Shown in pieces: positions 42,712 through 52,256 of a stretch of 64,000 nt of DNA. The stretch comes from Niastella sp966212235 (lineage in GTDB: Bacteria; Bacteroidota; Bacteroidia; Chitinophagales; Chitinophagaceae): positions 62,001 to 126,000 of the forward strand of contig CBIHPP010000022.1 in the NCBI GenBank assembly GCA_966212235.1. The letters run 5' to 3'. The position numbers were made by a program, and so were the translations under genes. Below the pieces are notes generated by a model. The model ran no database searches, was not told the DNA's origin, and saw only the letters and a program-made list of their open reading frames with translations. How positions within the stretch are numbered: the first letter of the stretch is position 1; each line of letters starts with the position of its first letter.

Positions 42712-44184
42712 TTAATATCCGGGTGTTTGAAACAAATTTGGATTAGACAATATCTCCTCATTTGGAATGGGATAAAACTTATCAGTAGTTTGCCAGGAAC
42801 CGCCTTTAAGGGGTGTTTCTATATTCATAACAGCATCGACATTATTAGTTCTTTTTAGGTCCATCCAGCGGTGCCCCCATTCGCAGAATAATTCAAATCT
42901 TCGCTCTTTAAAAACAGCAGCAAGTAAAGTAGATTGAGCGTTGGCTGTCGTATTACCCAAACCTGCACGATTCCGAATAGCATTTAAGTCATTTTGAGCA
43001 CCATTAATACTCCCTTGTTGTGCTCGTGCCTCTGCCCTTATTAAATATTGTTCTGCAAGGCGAAACACCGTATTGTATTCTGTAACTGCCGCATTTAACG
43101 TAGCACTTTTATATTTGTGAACATAATAAAAAGTATCTACCCCTACTTTTACACTATCTAACCAAGCTGTTTTTCTTAAATCGCCGGTTTCAAAGTCCAT
43201 GCGAAATCTTTTACTGATATATACAGGATAGTTTGTTGTATTAGGACCAGTAGCTGGCAAGATAAAAACACGGGCATCATTTGTATTCCATCCAGTAGTT
43301 GTTGTCTGAATTTGCCAGATAGGCTCTTTATTGACACTTGAATTTTTTAAAAAAGCATTATTTAGAGAACTCAAGTTAAATAGAATCGCATTGTTTATTA
43401 ATTCAGTTGCTTGCTCTTCAGCCTTTTGATATTCCTTATTATATAAATAAACCCTAGATAATAAGGCTATAGCTGCCCATTTGGTTGGCCTTACTCTTTC
43501 GGTTGTGGGTTTGGTAGAGATTAAATCATTTTCAAGAAAATTAGAATTCAATAAATTTTTCGCTTCCAAAAGGTCTGAAATGATTTGTTGCCAAATTTGT
43601 GATGAAGTAACTCTAGACAAAAGAGAGGTTTGCTTGTAGTTAGTTGACACAACAAGAGGGACATCACCATACAAGCTCACCAAATAGAAATAGCAGAATG
43701 CCCTCATGAATGATGCTTCTCCCAATAGTTGCTGCTTTACCCCTGAAGTTAGTGACGACGAAGCGTTTAGGCCCTCAATGGCGGCGTTTGCCAAATAAAT
43801 ATGTTCATAAAAATTCCTCCAATATGAAGGAGCACTCACTGCTATTAATTCATTTGTGTACAGCCCTGCTAAACTTGATTGCCCCCCAGGAAACAAGGTC
43901 AATTCATCTGCAGATAAACCTGCATTGTAAGTAACAGATGGTATTCCACTTAAACTGGCATCTGCGTTACCAATCTTAGTAAGCATTGTTGTAACAGCTG
44001 ATATTGCAGTTGCGTCTGTTGTATATACATTTTCACCATTGAAACCGGTATAAGGCGCCTCAACTTCAATAAATTTTTTGCAACCGTTAAAACCAAATAA
44101 CATTACTAAACCAACCGCAATAAAGCCGATCATCGGTTTTATCCGAAAATATCTTTTATTCATTTTAAATACATTTAATGTCAT
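42712..44184 (-). CDS. SusD/RagB family nutrient-binding outer-membrane lipoprotein
   Basis: The 490-residue protein has a lipoprotein signal with FGFNGC, the SusD helical core (LLGEASFMRAFCYFYLVSLYGDVPLV) and the C-terminal RagB block (AEQYLIRAEARAQQG, LNAIRNRAGL, ERRFELFCEWGHRWMDLKRT). It binds the cargo on the outer surface as the lid of the SusC channel. The start is the ATG at 44184 or the one at 44163. It is 12 bp downstream of SusC in one operon. Confidence 0.95.
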   Translation of the reverse strand: MTLNVFKMNKRYFRIKPMIGFIAVGLVMLFGFNGCKKFIEVEAPYTGFNGENVYTTDATAISAVTTMLTKIGNADASLSGIPSVTYNAGLSADELTLFPGGQSSLAGLYTNELIAVSAPSYWRNFYEHIYLANAAIEGLNASSSLTSGVKQQLLGEASFMRAFCYFYLVSLYGDVPLVVSTNYKQTSLLSRVTSSQIWQQIISDLLEAKNLLNSNFLENDLISTKPTTERVRPTKWAAIALLSRVYLYNKEYQKAEEQATELINNAILFNLSSLNNAFLKNSSVNKEPIWQIQTTTTGWNTNDARVFILPATGPNTTNYPVYISKRFRMDFETGDLRKTAWLDSVKVGVDTFYYVHKYKSATLNAAVTEYNTVFRLAEQYLIRAEARAQQGSINGAQNDLNAIRNRAGLGNTTANAQSTLLAAVFKERRFELFCEWGHRWMDLKRTNNVDAVMNIETPLKGGSWQTTDKFYPIPNEEILSNPNLFQTPGY

Positions 44185-44196
44185 TAATACTTTGAC

Positions 44197-47100
44197 CTAA
44201 AAAGTAACTTGGCCCCCAATCGTAAACACTCGTAAAGGCGGTAACGTGGTGGATGAACCTGTGGACGGATCTAGACCCTTATATTTAGTAATAGTAAACA
44301 GGTTTTGTCCATTTATGAAAAGTCGAATGTCCTTTAGAGAAGCAACTTTCTTCCATTTTTCAGGTATTTGCCAAGCGAGAGCTAAGTTGGTGAGCCGAAT
44401 AAAAGATGCATCGGTGAATGAGGCATTCGAAGATTGAAAATTAAACCAAGAATTAAGAAGATTAGAGGGATAAGTAGCACTGAATCTCTGAAGTTTGGCA
44501 ACATCATTTGCTTTTTCCCAGCGCGATAGTACAACAGTTGGTTGATTACCGGAATTTCCGGTACCATTAAAAACACCTGGGCGGTCACCATAATATACAG
44601 GAGCATCTTTTTTGACAAACTGAAACGTAAAGTCCAATTCAACACCTTTATAACTTATATTATTTTGTATCCCCCCGTATAGACGTTGTGAAATATTGCT
44701 ATACGATATAAGGTCCGATGATTGTGGTGATAAAGTGGGATTACCATTTTCATCTACAAATTGATATGCACCTGTTAAAGGTTCGATTCCCAAAAATTGG
44801 TAACGTTTAACATCATTTATTGACTTTCCAACTGCATAAGTGTTAGCATAAATGGTACTAGAAAGGTTGGGAAATGAAATAAGTTTTCCATTATGATTTG
44901 GAATAGTTAAATTAAGGTTCGTGCTCCAAGAAAAATCTCTGGATCGAAAATTATAAGTATTCAAAGCAAATTCCCATCCTGTGTTTTGAATAACGCCTTC
45001 AAAATTTTCATTAATTCTGTCAAAGCCCGTTATAAACGACAACATATTTTGAACCAATAAGTTTGAAGAACGATTGTGGTAATAGTTAAGGTTGAAAGTA
45101 ATTCTATCGCTTATTAATCCTATATCTATGCCCACTTGAAACTTCTTAGTTTCTTCCCATTGCAGATATGGATTAGTGTGCCTGTCCGGTGCCATTGCTG
45201 TTAAACTTTGATAGGGAACACCAGCGCTAACAGGGTTATAAAGATTCATAAAACCATAGTCCCCGATTTGGTCATTACCAGTTGTGCCGTAACTTACTCT
45301 CAACTTTCCAAAATTGAGAAAACTCAGATTAGATGATAGCCATTTTTCATTTGTAAAGATCCAACTGCCGGCAGCCCCCCAAAAATTATTAAACAGATTT
45401 TCACTACCAAAACGGCTACTTCCATCCCTTCGAGCTGTGATATTTATAATATACCTGTCTTTGAAATTATAGTTAAACCGACCAAATATTGCATTATACT
45501 TATATAAACTATAGTAAGGAGTTAGAGCTGTAACAGTAGCAGCAGATCTAAGATTTTCAAGTAGCAAATCACTACTATAACCTGAACCGGCCACAGGCTG
45601 GCTTTTAGTAATTACTTGTTGAAAACTGCTTCCTATTAATGTTTCTAATTTTCCTTGGCCAATTTGCACACTATATGTGGCCTGTGGTTCAATGATCCAG
45701 CTACTATTCCTGCCGTTTCCATAGGATGCAGTCCTGTTTGTAGTAGGACGTAATTCAGGTCGAATCGATAAGTGCGGATTTATACTTACCTCATCATATT
45801 GAAGATTGGTAAATCCAAAACCACTTCTAATGACAAGTCCAGGGTATAGTTGATAACTTAACTGTGCATTACCTATGAAATTATTCACTTTGTTGCTATA
45901 CTTACTATATAAATAAGAAAGCGGGTTAGTCCAGGTAGAGACAGTGCCTGAACCCGAGGAAACAGGTTCCCAGTTAAGAGTACCGTCTGGGTTATATAAA
46001 AAAGGGGCATTGGGAGCCAACCTCATAGCATCAAGTGTGAGATCCCTATTGGGTATCTGATTATTATCTACTACATAAGTACCTGATGTTTGTACCTTGA
46101 ATTTTTGATTATTCCCTGTATGATTTATACTGAACTGAATAGATCCCTTTTTATCTGAAAAATCCCCAGGTAAGACTGTAGTTTCTTTATGATACCCAGC
46201 TCCGATTAAAAACTGGGTATTAACATTACCGCCAGAAATACCTACTTGTGCATCTGTATAAAGGGCTGAACCACCAATTAGCTCTTCTTGCCAATCAGTG
46301 TGGCCGTTTTGATCCCAGACTGTTAAATCATAATTCGTATTGCTTGGTGTTATGGATTGATTTGGCACTGGCGTCCCATCCTTCAGGTAAGCTTCCTGTC
46401 GCATCTCTAAATACTGTTGCGTGGTCAACAAATCTAATTTTTTAGGAACACTTCCCCAACCACTTCGAAAAGAAGCATTAAATTTGGTCTGACCAGCTTT
46501 TCCCTTTTTGGTATTTATTAATATTACACCATTGGCTCCTCTAGACCCATAAATTGCCGTAGCATCTGCATCTTTTAAAACATCTATACTTTCTATATCT
46601 TGTGGATTAATAAAGTTCAAAGGATTTCCTCCACCTGAACTTATTGATGATGATCCACCTGAATTTCCTAGAATCCCTCTAGATAACCCAATCGTGGGTA
46701 ATGGTTGTGAAAGGTAAGGAACGCCATCAATGACATACAATGGATCTAAACCGCTATTGATACTATTTCTACCTTGAATTCGAACAATAACGCCACTATT
46801 GGCGAAACCAGTTGCTTGTTCCACGACCAAACCAGGAACTCGTCCTACTAAAGCCAATAGCGGATTTTGCACCGGTTGATTCTGTATGTCTTTTGATTTA
46901 ATAGTGCTTACATTTCCTGTCGCCAGCCTTTTCCTCTCCGTGTAATAGCCCTTGTTTATTACAATCTCCTGCATTGAAGTGACTTTGGTTTGGAGTTTGA
47001 CATCCAAGAACTGCCTTCCTTTTACACCGATTTCAAATGTTTCCATATTCACACTTGTAAAAATCAACGTAGCGTTTTCCTCAACTGTTTTCACTAAGAA

Positions 47101-47628
47101 CTCCCCACTGGGGTTCGTGGATATTGAAAAATTTGTGCCTTTTATTGTCACAGTCACACCTTCTACTGGCTCTCCATTCTCATTAACAACCCTACCTTTC
47201 ACATCAATAGGCGGCTGTTGTTCCTCAACAAAAGATGTTTTAATATCTTCCTTCTTCATAATAAATATCGTCCTCCCTTTTATGGCAAAGGTTAGGGGCT
47301 GGTCCTTGAGGGCCAGATGCATGACCTGTTCAATGGGTGCATTCTTTACATCTATCGTGACTTTTGTCGTTCGTGGTATAGCATCGGTATTGAAAAAGAA
47401 GCGGTAGCTCGTTTGCTTTTTGATAGCGTTGAATACATTTTCCAGGCTTACCTCCCTGCCGGAAAATGTGATCGTTTGCTGGGCTACACCCTTCGCACTG
47501 GTGTGCAGACAAAACGCCAGCATTAAGATAGTGGTCAACTTCATAACGCGCAGTAGTTTGGCTCCAATCCCTCTCTCCTGCTCATGCAGGACATAAGGGC
47601 CCGAAGCCCGGTTTGCAGTTAAATTCAT
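44197..47628 (-). CDS. SusC/RagA family TonB-dependent outer-membrane transporter with STN domain
   Basis: The 1143-residue protein begins with a signal sequence, then an STN (secretin/TonB N-terminal) domain at ~60-130 (FNAIKKQTSYRFFFNTDAIP), a carboxypeptidase-D-like beta-sandwich (VKGRVVNENGEPVEGVTV), a plug with GSRGANGVILINTKKG, and a 22-strand barrel ending LRVFTIGGQVTF. The STN domain shows that it is a transducer type, which signals import substrate to an ECF-anti-sigma pair. That pair, FecR and sigma, lies directly upstream. Substrate is unknown; the S9 peptidase downstream suggests peptides. Confidence 0.95.
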   Translation of the reverse strand: MNLTANRASGPYVLHEQERGIGAKLLRVMKLTTILMLAFCLHTSAKGVAQQTITFSGREVSLENVFNAIKKQTSYRFFFNTDAIPRTTKVTIDVKNAPIEQVMHLALKDQPLTFAIKGRTIFIMKKEDIKTSFVEEQQPPIDVKGRVVNENGEPVEGVTVTIKGTNFSISTNPSGEFLVKTVEENATLIFTSVNMETFEIGVKGRQFLDVKLQTKVTSMQEIVINKGYYTERKRLATGNVSTIKSKDIQNQPVQNPLLALVGRVPGLVVEQATGFANSGVIVRIQGRNSINSGLDPLYVIDGVPYLSQPLPTIGLSRGILGNSGGSSSISSGGGNPLNFINPQDIESIDVLKDADATAIYGSRGANGVILINTKKGKAGQTKFNASFRSGWGSVPKKLDLLTTQQYLEMRQEAYLKDGTPVPNQSITPSNTNYDLTVWDQNGHTDWQEELIGGSALYTDAQVGISGGNVNTQFLIGAGYHKETTVLPGDFSDKKGSIQFSINHTGNNQKFKVQTSGTYVVDNNQIPNRDLTLDAMRLAPNAPFLYNPDGTLNWEPVSSGSGTVSTWTNPLSYLYSKYSNKVNNFIGNAQLSYQLYPGLVIRSGFGFTNLQYDEVSINPHLSIRPELRPTTNRTASYGNGRNSSWIIEPQATYSVQIGQGKLETLIGSSFQQVITKSQPVAGSGYSSDLLLENLRSAATVTALTPYYSLYKYNAIFGRFNYNFKDRYIINITARRDGSSRFGSENLFNNFWGAAGSWIFTNEKWLSSNLSFLNFGKLRVSYGTTGNDQIGDYGFMNLYNPVSAGVPYQSLTAMAPDRHTNPYLQWEETKKFQVGIDIGLISDRITFNLNYYHNRSSNLLVQNMLSFITGFDRINENFEGVIQNTGWEFALNTYNFRSRDFSWSTNLNLTIPNHNGKLISFPNLSSTIYANTYAVGKSINDVKRYQFLGIEPLTGAYQFVDENGNPTLSPQSSDLISYSNISQRLYGGIQNNISYKGVELDFTFQFVKKDAPVYYGDRPGVFNGTGNSGNQPTVVLSRWEKANDVAKLQRFSATYPSNLLNSWFNFQSSNASFTDASFIRLTNLALAWQIPEKWKKVASLKDIRLFINGQNLFTITKYKGLDPSTGSSTTLPPLRVFTIGGQVTF

Positions 47629-47873
47629 ACCTTTGGTCAGTTGTTGGTTAATAAAAATGTTTGCGCATTGAAAAGTTAACCTTCATAACAACCGGGTTCT
47701 GTCGTAACCAGAATCCGGTTATTTTATGTAAAGTCAGTGCCTAAGCCGGTTAACCTGGAACAGGCTCTTTTAAATAGTAGTGCGGGTTTAATGATCGATG
47801 GCTGATTAGTGCGGCAAACAACATCGTTTTCCCGAAGGGAATAGTATAGGTAAGATTTATATCATGGAGAACT

Positions 47874-49145
47874 TTATTGTACCCTGACCGTTCTCCCGTC
47901 TATTGTAAAACTTGTTTTTCCCATTTGATTCAGCAAAGCCAGTAGTTCATTCAGCGGTATATTCCTGTCCAGATTTCCTTCAAATGTTTGTGCCGGTACC
48001 GCTCCTGCATATTGTACATCTACATTGTACCAACGGCTCACCTGTTTCATTACACTCTTTATGCCAGCATTGTGAAAATCAAAAAATCCTTTCATCCAGG
48101 CAACGGAAGCTTCGGTATCTACATTCTTTCTTACGACGATTGCGGCGTCCTTGTTTATTTGAGCTTCCTCCCCGGGAAGAAGCAGTTTGTGGTTTGTGGT
48201 TTGTGGTTTGCGGCTGTCCATATCCGTACCACCTGATTGTTTGCTAACCAACTCTATTGCCGAGATCTTTATCTTCCCTTCCAACAACGTCGTCACGATA
48301 GCTTGTTCATCGCCGTATGCATTAATATTAAAGTGAGTACCCAGTACTTCCACTTCTCCCCCACGGCCGCCGCCATCTGCCGGTATGATCGTAACCTTGA
48401 ATGGTTTTTCAATATTTTTAGTTATTTCAAAATACAACTCTCCGCTTACCTCCACCCGTCTTTCATTCCCGGCAAACGCTGTCGGATACCTGATCGACGA
48501 CGCCGCATTCAACCACACTTTGCTTCCATCTGGCAATAATAACTGGTACTGTCCGCCTCTTGGTGTGCTCAACATATTATAGGCAACTGTCGACTCCCGA
48601 TTACCAACTCCCGATTTATATTCCAACTGTCCGTTCTCTTTTTTTCTCACCGTTGTCTTTCCCTGTTCTGCGATCGTTCCATCTGCTTGTTTGTCCAGGT
48701 CTATCACCGTACCATCTGCTAACGTCAACGTCGCTTTATTTCCACCTGCGGGTATTACCGTTGCTACCTGTGTTTGTTGTGGCGTTCCATCGTTCGACCT
48801 ATTTGTTTTCTCCGATCTCCAGTACCAGAAACCGACAATCGCGATCCCTATCACCGCCGCTGCTGCTAAGGATGTATATCGCATCCAGCGTCTTTTGGGT
48901 ACAACGGTTAATGCGTCCTGCACTTCGGGCAACTGCGCATATACCTGCTCTTTGATCCGTTGATCGCTTTCGCTGTATGCTACCAGGTCCTGGTGCAACA
49001 ATTCATTATTGGTAAACCGATCGAACATCGCGCGATGACTTTCATCGGCAGCTATCCACTCGTTCAGAATTATTTTCTCATCTTCAGTAATAGTTTCCTG
49101 CAGATGTTTTATGATCAATGCATCTATATGGTTATTGACAGGCAT
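47874..49145 (-). CDS. FecR family anti-sigma factor
   Basis: The 423-residue protein has a cytoplasmic N-terminus with an anti-sigma region, a membrane span near residues 88-108 (TSLAAAAVIGIAIVGFWYW), a FecR domain (LSTPRGGQYQLLLPDGSKV, YPTAFAGNERRVEVSGELYF) and a C-terminal DUF4974-like part with MKQVSRWYNVDVQYAG. It receives the SusC STN signal in the periplasm and releases the sigma factor. It is followed by SusC and preceded by the sigma gene. Confidence 0.95.
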   Translation of the reverse strand: MPVNNHIDALIIKHLQETITEDEKIILNEWIAADESHRAMFDRFTNNELLHQDLVAYSESDQRIKEQVYAQLPEVQDALTVVPKRRWMRYTSLAAAAVIGIAIVGFWYWRSEKTNRSNDGTPQQTQVATVIPAGGNKATLTLADGTVIDLDKQADGTIAEQGKTTVRKKENGQLEYKSGVGNRESTVAYNMLSTPRGGQYQLLLPDGSKVWLNAASSIRYPTAFAGNERRVEVSGELYFEITKNIEKPFKVTIIPADGGGRGGEVEVLGTHFNINAYGDEQAIVTTLLEGKIKISAIELVSKQSGGTDMDSRKPQTTNHKLLLPGEEAQINKDAAIVVRKNVDTEASVAWMKGFFDFHNAGIKSVMKQVSRWYNVDVQYAGAVPAQTFEGNLDRNIPLNELLALLNQMGKTSFTIDGRTVRVQ

Positions 49146-49298
49146 CGGGTTGAATGGTATTAGTGTTTAGAAACTGTTCAACTGACATTTGAAGCCACAC
49201 TGCTGTAGTATATGTCCGCAGGTGTTGTGTCTGTTGAACCCGTTCTATATATTTAAACGACATGATCTATCGGTTATACTAAAGAATTAATAATTATT

Positions 49299-49904
49299 TT
49301 ATATTGGGTTAACATTTTTTTCTAATACGGCTAAAAACAGCAGCCAGGAAAGCAGTCCGCCCCGGTCCAATACTTTCATTCGCAATAGTTTAAGAGCGGT
49401 ATGCTTTTGATTGGCGACTGTCTGCGGACTGATCTTCATCATGTCGGCAATGTCGCGTACGGAGAGCCCTTCGATGTAGGAAAGCTTAAATATCAATTTA
49501 CTTCGATGTGGGAGTTTTTCAATTTCGCTATAAATGAACTGTAGTACATCGGCTTCAATATTGGTCTCCGGAAACAACTCCATGTCAGCCTCCTGCTCTT
49601 CATGACTGCGCAAATTGGCCAGGTGTTCCCGTTGCCGTTGTCTGAATTTTAAATAATCGAGCGAAGCATTGCGCGCCGTGATGAATAAAAATGCCTGGAT
49701 ATTATTAAGCGTATTGAATTTATCGTGTATGCGGTAGAGTTTTACAAACGTATCCGAGGTAATTTCTTCTGCGGTTGGGAGGTCATCTATGAGTTTTTTT
49801 ACAAAATAGAAAATCCGCATTCGGAAACTATCAAAAATAGCCTGGAATGCTTGCGGGCTGCCCTGGCTAAATTCAATAAGCAGTTCATCAGACAGTTGCT
49901 TCAT
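49299..49904 (-). CDS. ECF RNA polymerase sigma-70 factor
   Basis: The 201-residue protein has a region 2 (FYFVKKLIDDLPTAEEITSD, FLFITARNASLDYLKFRQ) and a region 4 helix-turn-helix (LSYIEGLSVRDIADMMKIS, PQTVANQKHTALKLLRMK). It belongs to the Bacteroidota family of ECF sigmas that act with FecR-like anti-sigmas. A hydrophobic C-terminal tail (LLSWLLFLAVLEK) is noted. It should switch on the SusCD locus when the transporter is loaded. Confidence 0.95.
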   Translation of the reverse strand: MKQLSDELLIEFSQGSPQAFQAIFDSFRMRIFYFVKKLIDDLPTAEEITSDTFVKLYRIHDKFNTLNNIQAFLFITARNASLDYLKFRQRQREHLANLRSHEEQEADMELFPETNIEADVLQFIYSEIEKLPHRSKLIFKLSYIEGLSVRDIADMMKISPQTVANQKHTALKLLRMKVLDRGGLLSWLLFLAVLEKNVNPI

Positions 49905-50446
49905 CGGGAACGCCGTTGTTTGTGTTGTATCGATCCTGTTATAAATACAGACTATGGGTGGGTACTAACAAAACGGCCCCGTTCAACGATCCTGACCATG
50001 GTCGGGATGCTGCTATTATAGTAAGTTGTGGTTGTCGGGAATCTCGTGGTTGTACAACTTACTTTGGCGCTCCGCCTCGCTATAGCGGGAGCGGACGCCC
50101 AGAGCCTTTTAACCGGGCTTCACTCCAGACCTTTAGTCAAAATGCAGACCATCGCCGGCATATTGAATTGATCCCGGAGGAAGATATAATTGAAACTGAA
50201 ATTTATTGGAAGCTGAGGACAAGGAGATAAGGTAAATAATGAGAATATAAGGCGAGCAGGGTCACCATACATACCAGCACCCAAAATACTGGATTGTTTG
50301 TTAAAAAGCAAAATTTAGCCCTCTCTTGCGGTTGTTCAGGCAAAAGACGACTAAATAGAATTAGCAGAATGCTTCAGATTTGAGCACAGGCAATTTTCTA
50401 TTATTTAAACAAATGGGGAGGGGGAAATGACTAAATGTGGGGGTAG
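49905..50446. other. Intergenic region upstream of the ECF sigma gene
   Basis: About 540 bp with no clear gene. G-rich tracts (e.g. 50412-50460) precede a gene-like fragment. The promoter of the sigma gene should lie near 49905-50000, but no perfect TAnnTTTG with a spaced TTTG was found. Confidence 0.4.
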
Positions 50447-50749
50447 GTTTTATGGGGGGATGGAAGGGGGAAGCCTGAGGGGGGCTTTGCGCTTCCTGAT
50501 GTAAGAGGACACAGGGTAATAAGATCAAATGACATTGATCGATATCACCGACCTAATCTTGAACAACCGGACAATAAATTATATCATTACCACAATACCA
50601 TTTACGAATCAAGTTGGGAATACGTCGATCAAAAGTGGGATAGTGATGAACATAAATTTTTTATTAATTCCTTAGTATACTTATTACACATTGTCGTTAT
50701 AATAATAGAGCGATCACTTATTTTTATAACAAAAACTGTCAGACATTAA
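50447..50749 (+). pseudogene. Gene fragment without a start
   Basis: This frame runs open for 100 codons to TAA at 50747 and encodes residues such as FALPDVRGHRVIRSNDIDRY and NTIYESSWEYVDQKW, which look coding in composition. The region just before it is G-tract-rich and stops the frame at 50444, so this is either the tail of a broken gene or a frame-shifted one. The family is not recognised. It lies immediately upstream of the DUF2188-cyclase pair and marks a past rearrangement. Confidence 0.4.
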
Positions 50750-50797
50750 GGGTACTTGTTGAACATCTTCTGTTTGATTTGTAGTAAATACTGCGTT

Positions 50798-51028
50798 ATG
50801 GCAAATAAAAACATTCATACGGTTTATAACTCAGATCGCAAAAAGTGGGAGAATAAAGAAGCAGGCTCAAGTAAACCCTTATCTTCTCACCTCACAAAAA
50901 ACAATGCTCTTGACAAAGGAGAAAAGATGTCGAAGAATAATAACGTGGAGAATTTTATATATGGTAAAAATGGAAAAACTCAGGAACGTAATGTTTACGG
51001 CAATAATCCCTTTCCACCAAAAAGATGA
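50798..51028 (+). CDS. DUF2188-like small protein
   Basis: The 76-residue product starts MANKNIHTVYNSDRKKWENK and contains KNNALDKGEKMSKNNNVENF and YGKNGKTQERNVYGNNPFPP. This matches the DUF2188 pattern (a short beta-alpha-beta module ending in a G-R-I-rich turn and PPK). Function is unknown. The ATG at 50798 is preferred over an upstream start that would add 14 residues. Its stop overlaps an ATG of the cyclase gene by 4 bp (ATGA), so the two genes may be translationally coupled. Confidence 0.65.
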   Translation: MANKNIHTVYNSDRKKWENKEAGSSKPLSSHLTKNNALDKGEKMSKNNNVENFIYGKNGKTQERNVYGNNPFPPKR

Positions 51029-51072
51029 TGGAAAAATTGGACTTAATAGTAATTATAATTAAAAACAAAACT

Positions 51073-52122
51073 ATGAGTGAGAACAGAGACCTAGATCAGA
51101 ATGAGGAAACATCAAAAGAACAAGCTAAAAAACCAATATCACATTTTAAAAAGATTTACATGGGCGAAATCTATAAAAAGTCCAGTTGGCCTCATTATAT
51201 AAAAAACGAAATATTGTCCACATACGACGATAGTCTACCACAAACAATCAGATTGATAATTAAATCGAACTTTGACAAACAATTATCTCTTGAGCAAGAA
51301 ATAACTGATCTGAAGGTAAAACTTCATCAAACTATTAATGATTTAAGTGAAGCGACATCTGATAAGGAAAAGAAAATAGAAGAATTAAATAAATTAAAAG
51401 AAGAATTACAATCGAAAGAAAAAATCAACCATATCCTCCCAAGAATATGCGAGGAAGCAAAACAAAAACTTCTTACTGAAGAAATATTTAGACAGCGTTT
51501 TGCTGATTCCAAAAGTTGTGAATCAGTAGTCATTTCTATTGACATCAGGAGATCTACCGAGTTAATGCTTAAAGCAAGAACACCTGAGCTTTTTTCAAAA
51601 TTCATTACGGAATTAAGTCAAAAGCTATCGGAGGTGATAATTTCCAATTTAGGCGTTTTTGATAAATTTACCGGTGATGGTATTCTAGCATTCTTTCCCA
51701 AATTTTATAGTGGCGAACTGGCAATACTAAGAGCCATAAAGGCTGCTGGGGAATGCCATAAAATATTCGAGGAACATTACAAGAATTCCAGAGTATGCTT
51801 TAATGTTTTTATAAAAGATGTTGGTTTAGGCATTGGCGTCGATTATGGAACTGTAAGTTTGGTTAACACAAGAAATGAACTTACAGTTGTTGGCATTCCA
51901 GTTGTTTATGCTTGTAGAATGTCAGGCGCAAAAGCTGGTGAAACCTTGTTAAATCAACCAGCGAAAGAAGAAGTTGAACAGTTTAACCAAAGCTTCTTCA
52001 AAATAACAGAATCAGAAATTAATATAAAGAATGAAGGCAACGCTTTAGCTTACAAAATTGAAATTCTTAAAGACGACATTGATCTGAAAAAACCAGACTG
52101 GATGAACTCTGAAGAAAATTAA
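51073..52122 (+). CDS. Divergent class III nucleotide cyclase with N-terminal coiled coil
   Basis: From the ATG at 51073 the product has 349 residues; an earlier ATG at 51025, overlapping the DUF2188 stop, is possible. Residues ~70-120 form a coiled coil. The catalytic domain has both metal-binding aspartates: Asp157 in VISIDIRRST and Asp202 in FDKFTGDGILAFF, and the Lys that contacts the base in the latter. In the second half, TVVGIPVVYACRM replaces the usual (F/Y)DxxGxxVNxAxR: the base-specifying Asp is Thr, and the Asn that binds the ribose is Val, while the catalytic Arg is kept. The base specificity is therefore not purine-typical. It could be a Pycsar-like (cCMP/cUMP) cyclase, but that is inference. 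The neighbour on the other side is a nuclease-like gene. Confidence 0.8.
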   Translation: MSENRDLDQNEETSKEQAKKPISHFKKIYMGEIYKKSSWPHYIKNEILSTYDDSLPQTIRLIIKSNFDKQLSLEQEITDLKVKLHQTINDLSEATSDKEKKIEELNKLKEELQSKEKINHILPRICEEAKQKLLTEEIFRQRFADSKSCESVVISIDIRRSTELMLKARTPELFSKFITELSQKLSEVIISNLGVFDKFTGDGILAFFPKFYSGELAILRAIKAAGECHKIFEEHYKNSRVCFNVFIKDVGLGIGVDYGTVSLVNTRNELTVVGIPVVYACRMSGAKAGETLLNQPAKEEVEQFNQSFFKITESEINIKNEGNALAYKIEILKDDIDLKKPDWMNSEEN

Positions 52123-52256
52123 TAATACATTCATAACATAAGTTCACTCGTTTTAATTAAACGATAGTTAATGGATTACAGATTACGTTCGATGTTAGCT
52201 AAAATAAGAAATGGTGCTCAAAAAGACACCATTCAATACAATTACTTATTTTTTAT

